Assembly: GCA_015493745.1 (NCBI GenBank)
Contig: WGCN01000005.1
Span: forward strand, 1 to 63,900
Direction of reading: 5' to 3'
From: Calditrichales bacterium
GTDB taxonomy: Bacteria; Calditrichota; Calditrichia; Calditrichales; J004
Length of the DNA: 63,900 bases
Part shown: piece by piece, positions 44,564 to 52,228 of the stretch
Layout of the letters: the number at the start of each line of letters is the position of its first letter
Numbering within the stretch: the stretch's first letter is position 1
Position numbers and translations under genes: made by a program
The notes under the pieces: generated by a model
What the model was told of the DNA's origin: nothing
Seen by the model: only the letters and a program-made list of their open reading frames with translations
Database searches by the model: none

Positions 44564-45703
44564 TTAGTTAATAATAAGCTGTGCCCGTAAGGCACCGGCC
44601 TGCTTAATGGCCTGGAACACAGCGATGATATCGCGCGGTTTTAACCCCAATGTGTTCAGGGCCAAAGCCAGATCGGTTACGGTGGTGGTTTCCCGGATAA
44701 CGGCGTTACGGGCTTCTTCCTCGTCCACCACGGTGTTACTGACTTCCGCCACAACCGTGTTTCCGCCGCTGCTAAAGGCATTGGGCTGGGAGATCACCGG
44801 CGTGGTACGGGTATGGATGGTCAGATTGCCGTGTGAGATCATTACCTCGCCGATGGTTACCGCTCCTCCGGCCACAATGGTGCCGGTGCGCTCATTAATG
44901 ACCACCCGGGCCTCCACATCCACCTGTACCGGCAGGGTTTCTATGGAAGAGATAAAGGTAACGGCGCCCTGATAGCTTTTAAGGGAATCGGGCAGGGTCA
45001 GCTCCACGATACCGGGCCCCAGGGCTTTGGCATACTGAGTCTCTTCCGTGGCCGTGACCTGATTGATGGCCGCGGCGATGCGGTTGGCGGTGGTAAAATC
45101 GGGTTCCAGTAAAAAGAGGCGCATGGGCTTGTTAAAATCGTAATTCTGCTTATCGGGCAGAGCGGTCAGAGTGCCGCCGTTGGGTACCCGGCCCACCAGG
45201 GCGTGATTCTTGCGCAACTTTTCCCCGGAGCGTGTTTCCACATTAAAGCCCCCGATGGAAAGCGGCCCCTGGGACATGGCATAGGGTGTGCCGCCGGGGT
45301 CCATCAACGGTGTGGGTAACAACACGCCTCCTTCCAGACTGGTGGCGTCGCCCAGGGAAGAGACAACGATATCAAAGTGGGCGCCTACCGTGCTGAAGGG
45401 TTTGAGAACCGCCGTAACCATCACCGCCGCCACATTGCGCGTTCGCAACTGCCGCCGGGGAACGGTTATACCGAAGCGCTCCAGCATGTTGCTGATGGTC
45501 TGGATGGTGAATACCGAACCCCGGTTGGTGGAAGAACGGTCTCCCGAGCCGTTCAGCCCCACAACCAGACCGTAACCCACCAGGCTGCTTTGCATGTTAT
45601 TCTCAAAGGAGACAACATCCTTTATCCTTACCTGTCCGTTCACATCCGTGGCAAACAGGGCAAGCAGCAAGGCCAGATTCAGGGTTTTCATTAAGCTTTT
45701 CAT
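44564..45703 (-). CDS. flgI: flagellar P-ring protein FlgI
   Basis: 379 residues with an N-terminal signal peptide (LNLALLLALFATDVNG). Family motifs include VRIKDVVSFE, LVGYGLVVGLNGSGDRSS, NVAAVMVTA, VEARVVINERTGTIVAGGAV and the C-terminal LALNTLGLKPRDIIAVFQAI. Forms the periplasmic P ring around the rod, which implies a Gram-negative envelope. Confidence 0.95.
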   Translation of the reverse strand: MKSLMKTLNLALLLALFATDVNGQVRIKDVVSFENNMQSSLVGYGLVVGLNGSGDRSSTNRGSVFTIQTISNMLERFGITVPRRQLRTRNVAAVMVTAVLKPFSTVGAHFDIVVSSLGDATSLEGGVLLPTPLMDPGGTPYAMSQGPLSIGGFNVETRSGEKLRKNHALVGRVPNGGTLTALPDKQNYDFNKPMRLFLLEPDFTTANRIAAAINQVTATEETQYAKALGPGIVELTLPDSLKSYQGAVTFISSIETLPVQVDVEARVVINERTGTIVAGGAVTIGEVMISHGNLTIHTRTTPVISQPNAFSSGGNTVVAEVSNTVVDEEEARNAVIRETTTVTDLALALNTLGLKPRDIIAVFQAIKQAGALRAQLIIN

Positions 45704-45715
45704 TTTACGGTTCCG

Positions 45716-46312
45716 TTACTTTAGTGATAAATAACCGAGTGCGGCGGCCACCATGCCCAGTCCGACCAGCTTGGTCAGTGTGCTGCCGAAGAAGCCGTCG
45801 TCTATTAAATTGGTAATGCCCCCTTTTTTGTAAATAATCTCCGCATCGGCCACATTGTAGGAGTAGACGGTATTGGCGGTGGAGATATCGCGGGGACGCA
45901 CATAGCCTTCCAGGCTCATCACGTTCTCTTCGCCATTCACATTAAGCGTCCGCTCCCCTTCTATTTTATAGGTGCCGTTTTCGGTAATCTCCGTAATGCG
46001 CACGGTGATGCGTCCGCGCAGCTTATCCTTCTGGCTGGTGCCGTCACCCGCCCGGGAATTGGTGGACAGGTTGCTGGAGGCGCCGAACAGGGGCAGAAAG
46101 GAGGTCACGTTACCGGTGGCCTTGGCCCCCAGTTTCATATCACTGGACTGGGCGCTTTTATTTTGTGATTCCCGCAAAGCATCCGCGCTTTCAATAACCA
46201 GTACCGAAAGCACATCTCCGACCTTGCGGGCCTTGACATCCGAATACAGGGATTGTGAAACGGCCATCTGCGTTAACAGGATCAAACCGGTCATGATATA
46301 TTTTATTTTCAT
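45716..46312 (-). CDS. flgH: flagellar L-ring protein FlgH, apparently not lipidated
   Basis: 198 residues. FlgH motifs are KVGDVLSVLVIESADA, KLRGRITVRITEITENGTY, GERTLNVNGEENVMSLEGYVRP and DISTANTVYSYNVADAEI. The N terminus is a signal peptide (MKIKYIMTGLILLTQMAVSQ) but has no lipobox cysteine, unlike the lipoprotein FlgH of enterobacteria. The last about 20 residues (LTKLVGLGMVAAALGYLSL) are hydrophobic and could form a membrane-inserted tail. The outer-membrane L ring is the expected location. Confidence 0.9.
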   Translation of the reverse strand: MKIKYIMTGLILLTQMAVSQSLYSDVKARKVGDVLSVLVIESADALRESQNKSAQSSDMKLGAKATGNVTSFLPLFGASSNLSTNSRAGDGTSQKDKLRGRITVRITEITENGTYKIEGERTLNVNGEENVMSLEGYVRPRDISTANTVYSYNVADAEIIYKKGGITNLIDDGFFGSTLTKLVGLGMVAAALGYLSLK

Positions 46313-46320
46313 AACGACTC

Positions 46321-47010
46321 CTATCGTACAACCAGCCAGCCGGATTTTACAACGCGGGCCTGTACGGTTTTTCCGGTGGATAATTTCACTTTTATTTTTT
46401 TACCCTGAACCCCATCCTGTATGGCCCGGCCATCGGTTACCAGGGAAAGTTTTCCCGCCGTAATTTCCACCTTAACGGCATCGCCGCGGTGAATAAGCGG
46501 GATGGGCCGTAACAATCGCTTGGTGAGTACCTTGCCTTCGGCGATACTTTGCTTGGCTTCCACATTCGTCAGCGGATCATCCGTGCTCACATACTGGCGC
46601 CAGTCGCGTCCGATCTTCTTCATCACATAGCGGATATCGGCCGGGGTTACCACTTCGCCCCTTTTGATCTTTCTGCCGGCCACGGCCACTTTGCGTTTTA
46701 CCGAAACGTCGACGGTCAGCGGCAGCCGGCGTACCCGTTGCTCCTGCCAGTACAGTTCCAGCCACACGGTTTGCACACCGGTATTGAGGCGACGTTTGCT
46801 GCTGGTTACTTTCAGGGCGTCATACTTCACCGTTTTCAGTTCCGGCGGTTGTTTGCGGAAGCTAATATCCAATTCCCCGGCCGGGATATTCCATTGACGG
46901 CTAAAAAGTTCCGTTGTGGCCGCCGACAGATCGCGGGCCGGTTTTTCCCCGGCATAAAGCGCCGCCGTCAAAAACAACAACATCCGGAGGAGGTAAAAAC
47001 GTTTACTCAT
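46321..47010 (-). CDS. flgA: FlgA, P-ring assembly chaperone
   Basis: 229 residues with a signal peptide (FYLLRMLLFLTAALYAGE). The SAF-type domain near 110-170 reads KVAVAGRKIKRGEVVTPADI and EAKQSIAEGKVLTKRLLRP. The C-terminal part GDAVKVEITAGKLSLVTDG then KIKVKLSTGKTVQARVVKSG is typical of FlgA. Periplasmic chaperone for FlgI. 5 bp after flgG and 8 bp before flgH. Confidence 0.9.
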   Translation of the reverse strand: MSKRFYLLRMLLFLTAALYAGEKPARDLSAATTELFSRQWNIPAGELDISFRKQPPELKTVKYDALKVTSSKRRLNTGVQTVWLELYWQEQRVRRLPLTVDVSVKRKVAVAGRKIKRGEVVTPADIRYVMKKIGRDWRQYVSTDDPLTNVEAKQSIAEGKVLTKRLLRPIPLIHRGDAVKVEITAGKLSLVTDGRAIQDGVQGKKIKVKLSTGKTVQARVVKSGWLVVR

Positions 47011-47015
47011 CCCAC

Positions 47016-47801
47016 CTACCTTTTTAATCCGTTGGCCAGACTCATCAGTTCATCCGCGGTACGCACGGCCTTGGAGTTCATTTCATAGGCACGCTGGGCC
47101 ACAATCAGATTGATCATCTCCTCGGCCACATCCACATTGGATTTCTCCAGATAGCCCTGCATCAGGCTGCCCATGCCCTCCTCGGCCGGATTGCCGTAAA
47201 CCGGATCACCGGAGGCTTCCGTCTGGATAAACAGGTTGCCCCCCAAGGCTTCCAGCCCGGCCGGATTCATAAAAGAGACCAGCTCGATTTGTCCCAGTTC
47301 CTGCGCTTCCACCTCGCCGTTCAGCATTACCGAAATAACACCGTTCTGTGAAATGCTGAGGCTTTGGCTGTTCTCGGGGATATTGATATCCGGTACGATG
47401 GGCAGGCCGGAGTTGGTGACGATCTTGCCCTCGGAGTTAACATTCAATGAACCGTCCCGGGTGTATGCATAGGTGCCGTCGGGCATTTCCACCTGAAAAA
47501 AGCCTTTACCGTTGATGGCGATATCCAGGGGATTGCCGGTTTCGGCCACGGTGCCTTCGCTGAAGGAACGATTGGTGGCTATGGCCCGGTTACCCAACCC
47601 CACCTGCAATTGATTGGGATTTTCCCGGCCCTTTTCACCATCGCGGTTGCCCGTCTGCATGGTTTCGTAAAGCAAATCCTGAAATTCAATGGTCGATTTT
47701 TTAAAACCGGTGGTGTTGACGTTGGCCAGATTGTTGGCGATTATATCCACATTCATCTGCTGGGCGGTCATACCCAAAGCCGCGGTTTTTAATGCACGCA
47801 T
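47016..47801 (-). CDS. flgG: flagellar distal rod protein FlgG
   Basis: 261 residues, the usual FlgG length. N-terminal motif NNLANVNTTGFKKSTIEFQD, middle PLDIAINGKGFFQVEMPDG, and C-terminal GYLEKSNVDVAEEMINLIVA and RAYEMNSKAVRTADELM. Exported without a signal peptide. Second gene of the operon, 14 bp after flgF. Confidence 0.94.
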   Translation of the reverse strand: MRALKTAALGMTAQQMNVDIIANNLANVNTTGFKKSTIEFQDLLYETMQTGNRDGEKGRENPNQLQVGLGNRAIATNRSFSEGTVAETGNPLDIAINGKGFFQVEMPDGTYAYTRDGSLNVNSEGKIVTNSGLPIVPDINIPENSQSLSISQNGVISVMLNGEVEAQELGQIELVSFMNPAGLEALGGNLFIQTEASGDPVYGNPAEEGMGSLMQGYLEKSNVDVAEEMINLIVAQRAYEMNSKAVRTADELMSLANGLKR

Positions 47802-47815
47802 CTTCTTAACTCCTT

Positions 47816-48529
47816 TTAACGGTATATTCCTAATTTATTGACGGCTGATTTATAGACGTCATCCAGGGTGCGCACCATGCGCTGCATACTCTCAAACTGG
47901 CGTTGCACCTCAATCAGTTCTATCATCTCCTGGGCCGGATTCACATTGGAATCTTCCAGAAAGCCCTGTTTAACGCCGGGTTCTTCCATCTCAAAAGGCA
48001 GGGCTCCTTTTGGGGCTTCAAAAAAATTGGATCCGGCCTTACGAAGGGCCTTGGGGTTTTCGAAAGCGGTGATCAACAGACGATCCATCAGTTCCCCGTC
48101 GGCAAAAACCTCCCCCTTTTCGGTAATGGTTATCTGCGAAGGTGTGCCGAATTCGGAGAAGACATTGATCCAGCCCCCTTCGCCCAAAACCGGCAATCCG
48201 TCACGGGTGCGCAGAACACCGTCGTTATCAATGCGGAAAGAGCCGCTGCGCGTATAAACCTCGCTGTCGCCCCGCTCCACGGTAAAAAAACCGTCACCGG
48301 AAATAGCCAAATCCAGAGGATTGCCCGTATTGCGCAAATCACCCTGGCTCATATCGGTAGCCTGCGACATGCTTTTGCTGATATCCAATTCGTCCTCGAG
48401 GGTGTGAAAAAAAGGCTCGTCCTTTTTAAAGCCGGCGGTGGTCACATTGGACAGGTTGTTGGCCACCACATTATTTCGGTCGACCTGGCCCATCATGGCC
48501 TGTTTTAGTTTTGTCAATTCAAACTGCAT
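47816..48529 (-). CDS. flgF: flagellar proximal rod protein FlgF
   Basis: 237 residues. Rod/hook motif NNLSNVTTAGFKKDEPFFH, PLDLAISGDGFFTVERGDS, and C-terminal QGFLEDSNVNPAQEMIELI and QRQFESMQRMVRTLDDV. First gene of a roughly 9.5-kb operon reaching to the sulfotransferase at 39014. An AAAGGA site precedes the ATG, and a sigma-54-like promoter starts 37 bp upstream. Confidence 0.92.
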   Translation of the reverse strand: MQFELTKLKQAMMGQVDRNNVVANNLSNVTTAGFKKDEPFFHTLEDELDISKSMSQATDMSQGDLRNTGNPLDLAISGDGFFTVERGDSEVYTRSGSFRIDNDGVLRTRDGLPVLGEGGWINVFSEFGTPSQITITEKGEVFADGELMDRLLITAFENPKALRKAGSNFFEAPKGALPFEMEEPGVKQGFLEDSNVNPAQEMIELIEVQRQFESMQRMVRTLDDVYKSAVNKLGIYR

Positions 48530-48565
48530 GCGCGTTTCCTTTGCTGGTTTTCCACCACAACGGAC

Positions 48566-48581
48566 TTCAACTACCGTGCCA
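48566..48581 (-). promoter_or_regulatory. sigma-54-like promoter of the flgF-flgL operon
   Basis: Minus strand TGGCACGGTAGTTGAA: a complete TGGCACG -24 box and TTGA at -12 with sigma-54 spacing. The predicted start is near 48555, about 26 nt before the flgF ATG, leaving room for the AAAGGA ribosome site. The only departure from consensus is GA for GC at -12. Confidence 0.6.
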
Positions 48582-48637
48582 CAAGCGAACAGCCGGATAT
48601 AATTATATGTTTTACAGGGGGTTATGAATGTGAATTC

Positions 48638-48653
48638 CCGTAATGACTTACGG
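48638..48653. repeat. 16-bp inverted repeat upstream of the flgF promoter
   Basis: CCGTAA-TGAC-TTACGG, perfect 6-bp arms, centred about 66 bp upstream of the -24 element. Possible regulator site; no match seen at the other two promoters. Confidence 0.35.
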
Positions 48654-48689
48654 TTGAAAAACGGTTTCGAGGTAAGTTTTTCCCGAAAA

Positions 48690-48707
48690 GCGGAAAGTTT
48701 TTACCGC
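48690..48707. repeat. 18-bp inverted repeat, possible activator site
   Basis: GCGG-N10-CCGC with extra AA/TT symmetry inside (GCGGAAAGTTTTTACCGC), centred about 119 bp upstream of the flgF -24 element. The distance resembles that of the palindromes before the other two operons, but the core differs, so equivalence is uncertain. Confidence 0.3.
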
Positions 48708-48921
48708 CCAAACGGTGGATGGGGGGGAAACGGACAAACCGCCAGGGCCTGTTGATCATCGGCACGGGTCACAAAAATTTTATATACAGGATACACTGGC
48801 GGAATATTTTGCTTTTAAGTTAGAGTTTAAACATTTAACATATGAAAAACCGGCTGACCCGGCATATCCGCGCCTGAGGGCCTGTTTACATTCAATTAAT
48901 TTAAAATAGGATTTTTATGCT

Positions 48922-49500
48922 GTGATAACCATAAAACTCTTTTCGGATATTATCTGCCCCTTCTGCTATATAGCCGAGGAGACGATCATCCCCTACCTGA
49001 AGGCGCGGCACGGGGCGGAATTTTTATATCTGGGCCTGGAGCTGCATCCGCAAACACCTCCCGGCGGAGTCCATATCAACGATCCGCGCTACGCGCCCTT
49101 TAAGGCTTATGTGGAGAAGTTTGCCGCCGCCTTTAACCTGCCGGACGTGCGCATGCCGGAGAAGACCTATAACACACGCAAGGTACTGCTGATGGCCGAG
49201 TATGCCCGCGATGCCGGACGGTTGCCGGAGTTCTGGCAGGCCACATTGCAGGCCTACTGGCAGGAGCAGATCAATCTGGAAGATGAAACGGTGCTGGCCC
49301 AGGTGGCCACCCTGTGCGGATTGGACGGTGCTCCGGCTGTGGCGGCCCTTACCAATATGGAATATCAGTTACGACTGGACAAACGCCGTTACAATGCCCA
49401 AAAACTGGGACTGACCACCCTGCCCGCCTTTATGTGGGGCAAACAAGCCATACTGGGCTGCCAGCCGGTTGACGTTTTTGATAAAGCCCTGGCAGGATAA
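48922..49500 (+). CDS. DsbA-family (FrnE-like) thiol oxidoreductase
   Basis: 192 residues, probable GTG start. Thioredoxin fold with a helical insertion; active-site C12-P-F-C15 in SDIICPFCYIAEE, and the cis-proline region in LGLTTLPAFMWGKQ. No signal peptide, so cytoplasmic, like FrnE and 2-hydroxychromene-2-carboxylate isomerase relatives. Member of the DsbA superfamily but not periplasmic DsbA; substrate unknown. Single gene, divergent from flgF. Confidence 0.83.
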   Translation: MITIKLFSDIICPFCYIAEETIIPYLKARHGAEFLYLGLELHPQTPPGGVHINDPRYAPFKAYVEKFAAAFNLPDVRMPEKTYNTRKVLLMAEYARDAGRLPEFWQATLQAYWQEQINLEDETVLAQVATLCGLDGAPAVAALTNMEYQLRLDKRRYNAQKLGLTTLPAFMWGKQAILGCQPVDVFDKALAG

Positions 49501-49510
49501 ACCGTAACCA

Positions 49511-49543
49511 AAAAGCTCCCACCTTGATCCAGGAAGGAGCTTT
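49511..49543 (-). terminator. intrinsic terminator of the LVIVD-repeat protein gene
   Basis: 8-bp stem AAAGCTCC/GGAGCTTT with a 16-nt loop; on the minus strand the second arm runs into TTTTT, 29 bp after the stop at 49572. On the plus strand it also follows the DsbA-like gene but without a T run, so it may work in both directions. Confidence 0.65.
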
Positions 49544-49571
49544 ACACCATTACGCCTTTTCTTAAAATCTT

Positions 49572-52088
49572 TTATCGCAACAAAATCATACGCCGGGTTT
49601 CCATATAACTGCCCGCGCGCAACCGGTAAAAATAGACGCCGGAGGTCAGATCCGCCGCCTGAAAGGTTACCGCATGGCTGCCCGGGCTTTGTACCCCGTC
49701 CACCAGAACCGCCACCTCCCGGCCGGCCACATCAAACACCGACAGACGCACCGCCGTTTTCCGCGCCAGGCGGTATTGAATGCGCGTGGAGGGATTGAAA
49801 GGGTTGGGATAGTTGGCCGCCAGGGTAAATCGCCCGGCCACCTTCTCCGGCGGAGGCGTCAGGGCGGAGATGTTATCAAACCAGTTGATCACATTGCCCA
49901 GTAATTTATCCAGGGCCGCCTGATTCTCATTGCCGGCGGCCACCGCCTCAATACCGAAACCGGCAAAAAAGAGCTTGCTGCCGTATTCCTCATAGGGCAC
50001 GGCCACGGCCGCGGTGTTGGCCGGGGAACCGCCATACCAGATCACACTGCTGGCCCCCTTATCGGTAAGTGCCTTCATCAGATCCGAAGAGGTCTGGTTT
50101 TGGGCCCCGCCCTCCGCATAAAGAGCGATCTGCCCGATACCGCTGCCCACGGGATGATCCCCGTCCACCCCCAGCACATTGGAGGTGGTATTGGCAAAGT
50201 AGGCCACGCGCAGCCATTCGCTTAAAAAGCTGCTGCCCGTTGCCTGTAAATATTCCGCTATATTTTGACCGGAGAGCAGCACATTGACGCCGGAGCGCAG
50301 AAAATCCTTAATCGAATCCTGGGCGCCGTTGCTTAACACTTCGTCTTCGGCATCTCCGGTTATCCAGATTACCCGCTTAACCTGCAGACGATCGGTGTAG
50401 GCCGCGCCGGGCAGGGTGCCTCGGGACGCCAGTTCATAGACGGAACCGGTAACGCCGATATTCCCCAGAGCCTGGCGGATATAGTCGCTATAGGCCCCCC
50501 GGGGATCGCCGTTGACTATCAATACCTCCGGCGTACTAAGTTGTACGACTATGTCGTTATAGGCCACATCTTCCAGGATCAGGGTGTCAAAAGAGGCATA
50601 GGTATAGGGAATATCTTGTCCGTCTGCCTGCAAAGAGGTGTAGACCGCCTCTTGCGGATCGGAAAGAGGCAGGTCTTCCAGAACGGCCAGCCCCTCCTCA
50701 TTGCTATAACCCTCATACACCCGGGGTTGGGCCAGCAAAGTGCTCTCCACCCGCAACTGTACCCGGGCCCCATAGACTCCCGCGCCCTGGGGGTCTTTTA
50801 CCCGTACACGCAGCCGTGTACGCCTGCCGCTGTTCAGCTCCACATTTACCGTATCCGGCCCCATGCTGTTCGGCTCTATAGACAACGACCGGCTCTCATA
50901 GCCGAAAGCGCTGACCCGCATGGTTTCGGTTTGTGTAAGACCGGTGGAAAAAGAATATCCGCCCCGCGGCCCGGAGTGTATATCCAAACCGGCGGAAGGC
51001 AGATGAATATGGGCCCCGGCGATAAATTCTCCGCTCTCCGCGTCGCTGATCGTACCCGCATAGGAACTGGCCCGCGCGCCGTTAAATTGCAGCACCAGCA
51101 GACCGTGGTTATCCCCGGAGAGATACATCATGCCCGACTTGCTGTGCGGATAAACACCCCAGGTACCGTTGTAATTGGCATTGTCGTCGGCCGGATAGGC
51201 ATCATAGCCCCCCACAAAAGTCATCTGATCCGGATTGTGAATATCCAGCACGGCCACACCCGATTCATAATGGGAAACATAGGCATAGTCCCCTTCCACC
51301 TGCACATTATGCGCCAGTTGGTTATTAGCCAGATATTGCCCCTTCATGCTAATATTCTGCATATCACGGATATCCCAGATCTTTACGGTTTTATGGACGG
51401 TCTCTTCCGTGCTCAGCATATAATCGCTGTTTTTGGAAAGCCAGACATTGTGAACATATCCGGCATCGGGAATAGGCAGCGACTTGATCAGAAAAACATT
51501 GCCCGGATCATTCAGATTGTATATGCCGATGGTCCCCTTGCGGCCCTGGGCGCAATAGGCGATATGGTCGCGTACAAAAACATCATGGGTTTCCGTGCCG
51601 AACCTGTAGGCAAATTTTGGATTTTCGGGATCGGCCAGAGAATAAACATCCACACCACCGGCTGAAGCGGCATCGGCCAAAAACATCTGCGCCGTGGCCG
51701 TATCGATAAAAACATTATGATATCCCGGCACATCCATCATGCGCACATGGCGCACCGAAGAAGGGACATTGCTCAAATCCAAAATGTCAAGACCGTAATT
51801 TTCATTGGTAACATAGATATAGTGTTTATAGCTTTTTATATCGCGCCAGATTGATTTATTGCCCTTGACATAGCCCACCTGGCTGATATTTGCCGGATTA
51901 CTGACATCCAGCACATAAGTGCCGCTCTCCGCTCCGATGATGGCATAATAACGCCCGTCGGGCGCGTCATAACCCCACACGTCGTTTACAAATTCACCCG
52001 GCTTCCACTGCCCCCGTTTGTCGATATTTTGAGCCTGCAATGTGAAAGTAAAAAGGGGAAGCAGTAAAAAAAACAGATATTTTCTCAT
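49572..52088 (-). CDS. T9SS-exported LVIVD-repeat surface protein
   Basis: About 838 residues from the ATG at 52088, where a signal peptide begins (MRKYLFFLLLPLFTFTLQAQ); the longer upstream frame is not protein-like. LVIVD-type propeller repeats fill about 20-340 (YVLDVSNPANISQVGYV, LDILDLSNVPSSVRHVRMM, VAVLDIHNPDQMTFVGGY). Then come a carboxypeptidase-regulatory-like domain (about 345-420), a second beta domain and an alpha/beta region (VLIVNGDPRGAYSDYIRQAL). The C terminus is a type IX secretion sorting domain (NYPNPFNPSTRIQYRL ... SGVYFYRLRAG). Likely a surface or secreted protein; ligand unknown. Confidence 0.88.
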   Translation of the reverse strand: MRKYLFFLLLPLFTFTLQAQNIDKRGQWKPGEFVNDVWGYDAPDGRYYAIIGAESGTYVLDVSNPANISQVGYVKGNKSIWRDIKSYKHYIYVTNENYGLDILDLSNVPSSVRHVRMMDVPGYHNVFIDTATAQMFLADAASAGGVDVYSLADPENPKFAYRFGTETHDVFVRDHIAYCAQGRKGTIGIYNLNDPGNVFLIKSLPIPDAGYVHNVWLSKNSDYMLSTEETVHKTVKIWDIRDMQNISMKGQYLANNQLAHNVQVEGDYAYVSHYESGVAVLDIHNPDQMTFVGGYDAYPADDNANYNGTWGVYPHSKSGMMYLSGDNHGLLVLQFNGARASSYAGTISDAESGEFIAGAHIHLPSAGLDIHSGPRGGYSFSTGLTQTETMRVSAFGYESRSLSIEPNSMGPDTVNVELNSGRRTRLRVRVKDPQGAGVYGARVQLRVESTLLAQPRVYEGYSNEEGLAVLEDLPLSDPQEAVYTSLQADGQDIPYTYASFDTLILEDVAYNDIVVQLSTPEVLIVNGDPRGAYSDYIRQALGNIGVTGSVYELASRGTLPGAAYTDRLQVKRVIWITGDAEDEVLSNGAQDSIKDFLRSGVNVLLSGQNIAEYLQATGSSFLSEWLRVAYFANTTSNVLGVDGDHPVGSGIGQIALYAEGGAQNQTSSDLMKALTDKGASSVIWYGGSPANTAAVAVPYEEYGSKLFFAGFGIEAVAAGNENQAALDKLLGNVINWFDNISALTPPPEKVAGRFTLAANYPNPFNPSTRIQYRLARKTAVRLSVFDVAGREVAVLVDGVQSPGSHAVTFQAADLTSGVYFYRLRAGSYMETRRMILLR

Positions 52089-52228
52089 AGGAATTCCGGA
52101 GTTGGTGTTCATGACTGAAATCAGTGATGGGCGAACATAACGGCTGACTGCGGATTTGTAAACGTTAAAAATCACAGCAAGCCGCGTTAAAAACAGAGCC
52201 GGGCAGCGGCCCGGGCGCCATAATGCCG

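Larger units (their letters stand above)
48530..48921. other. divergent intergenic region between flgF and the DsbA-like gene
   Basis: 392 bp without a convincing gene. It holds the flgF sigma-54-like promoter and two inverted repeats on the flgF side (listed separately). On the other side is an AT-rich stretch before the DsbA-like gene, with a weak TTTACA-N16-TAGGAT pair (about 48888-48915). A 64-codon open frame at 48715-48909 shows no protein-like character. Confidence 0.5.

Noticed and set aside
48715-48909. 64-codon open frame in the flgF/DsbA intergenic region
   Set aside because: No ribosome site, low-complexity start and no protein-like pattern; it overlaps the likely promoter region of the DsbA-like gene.
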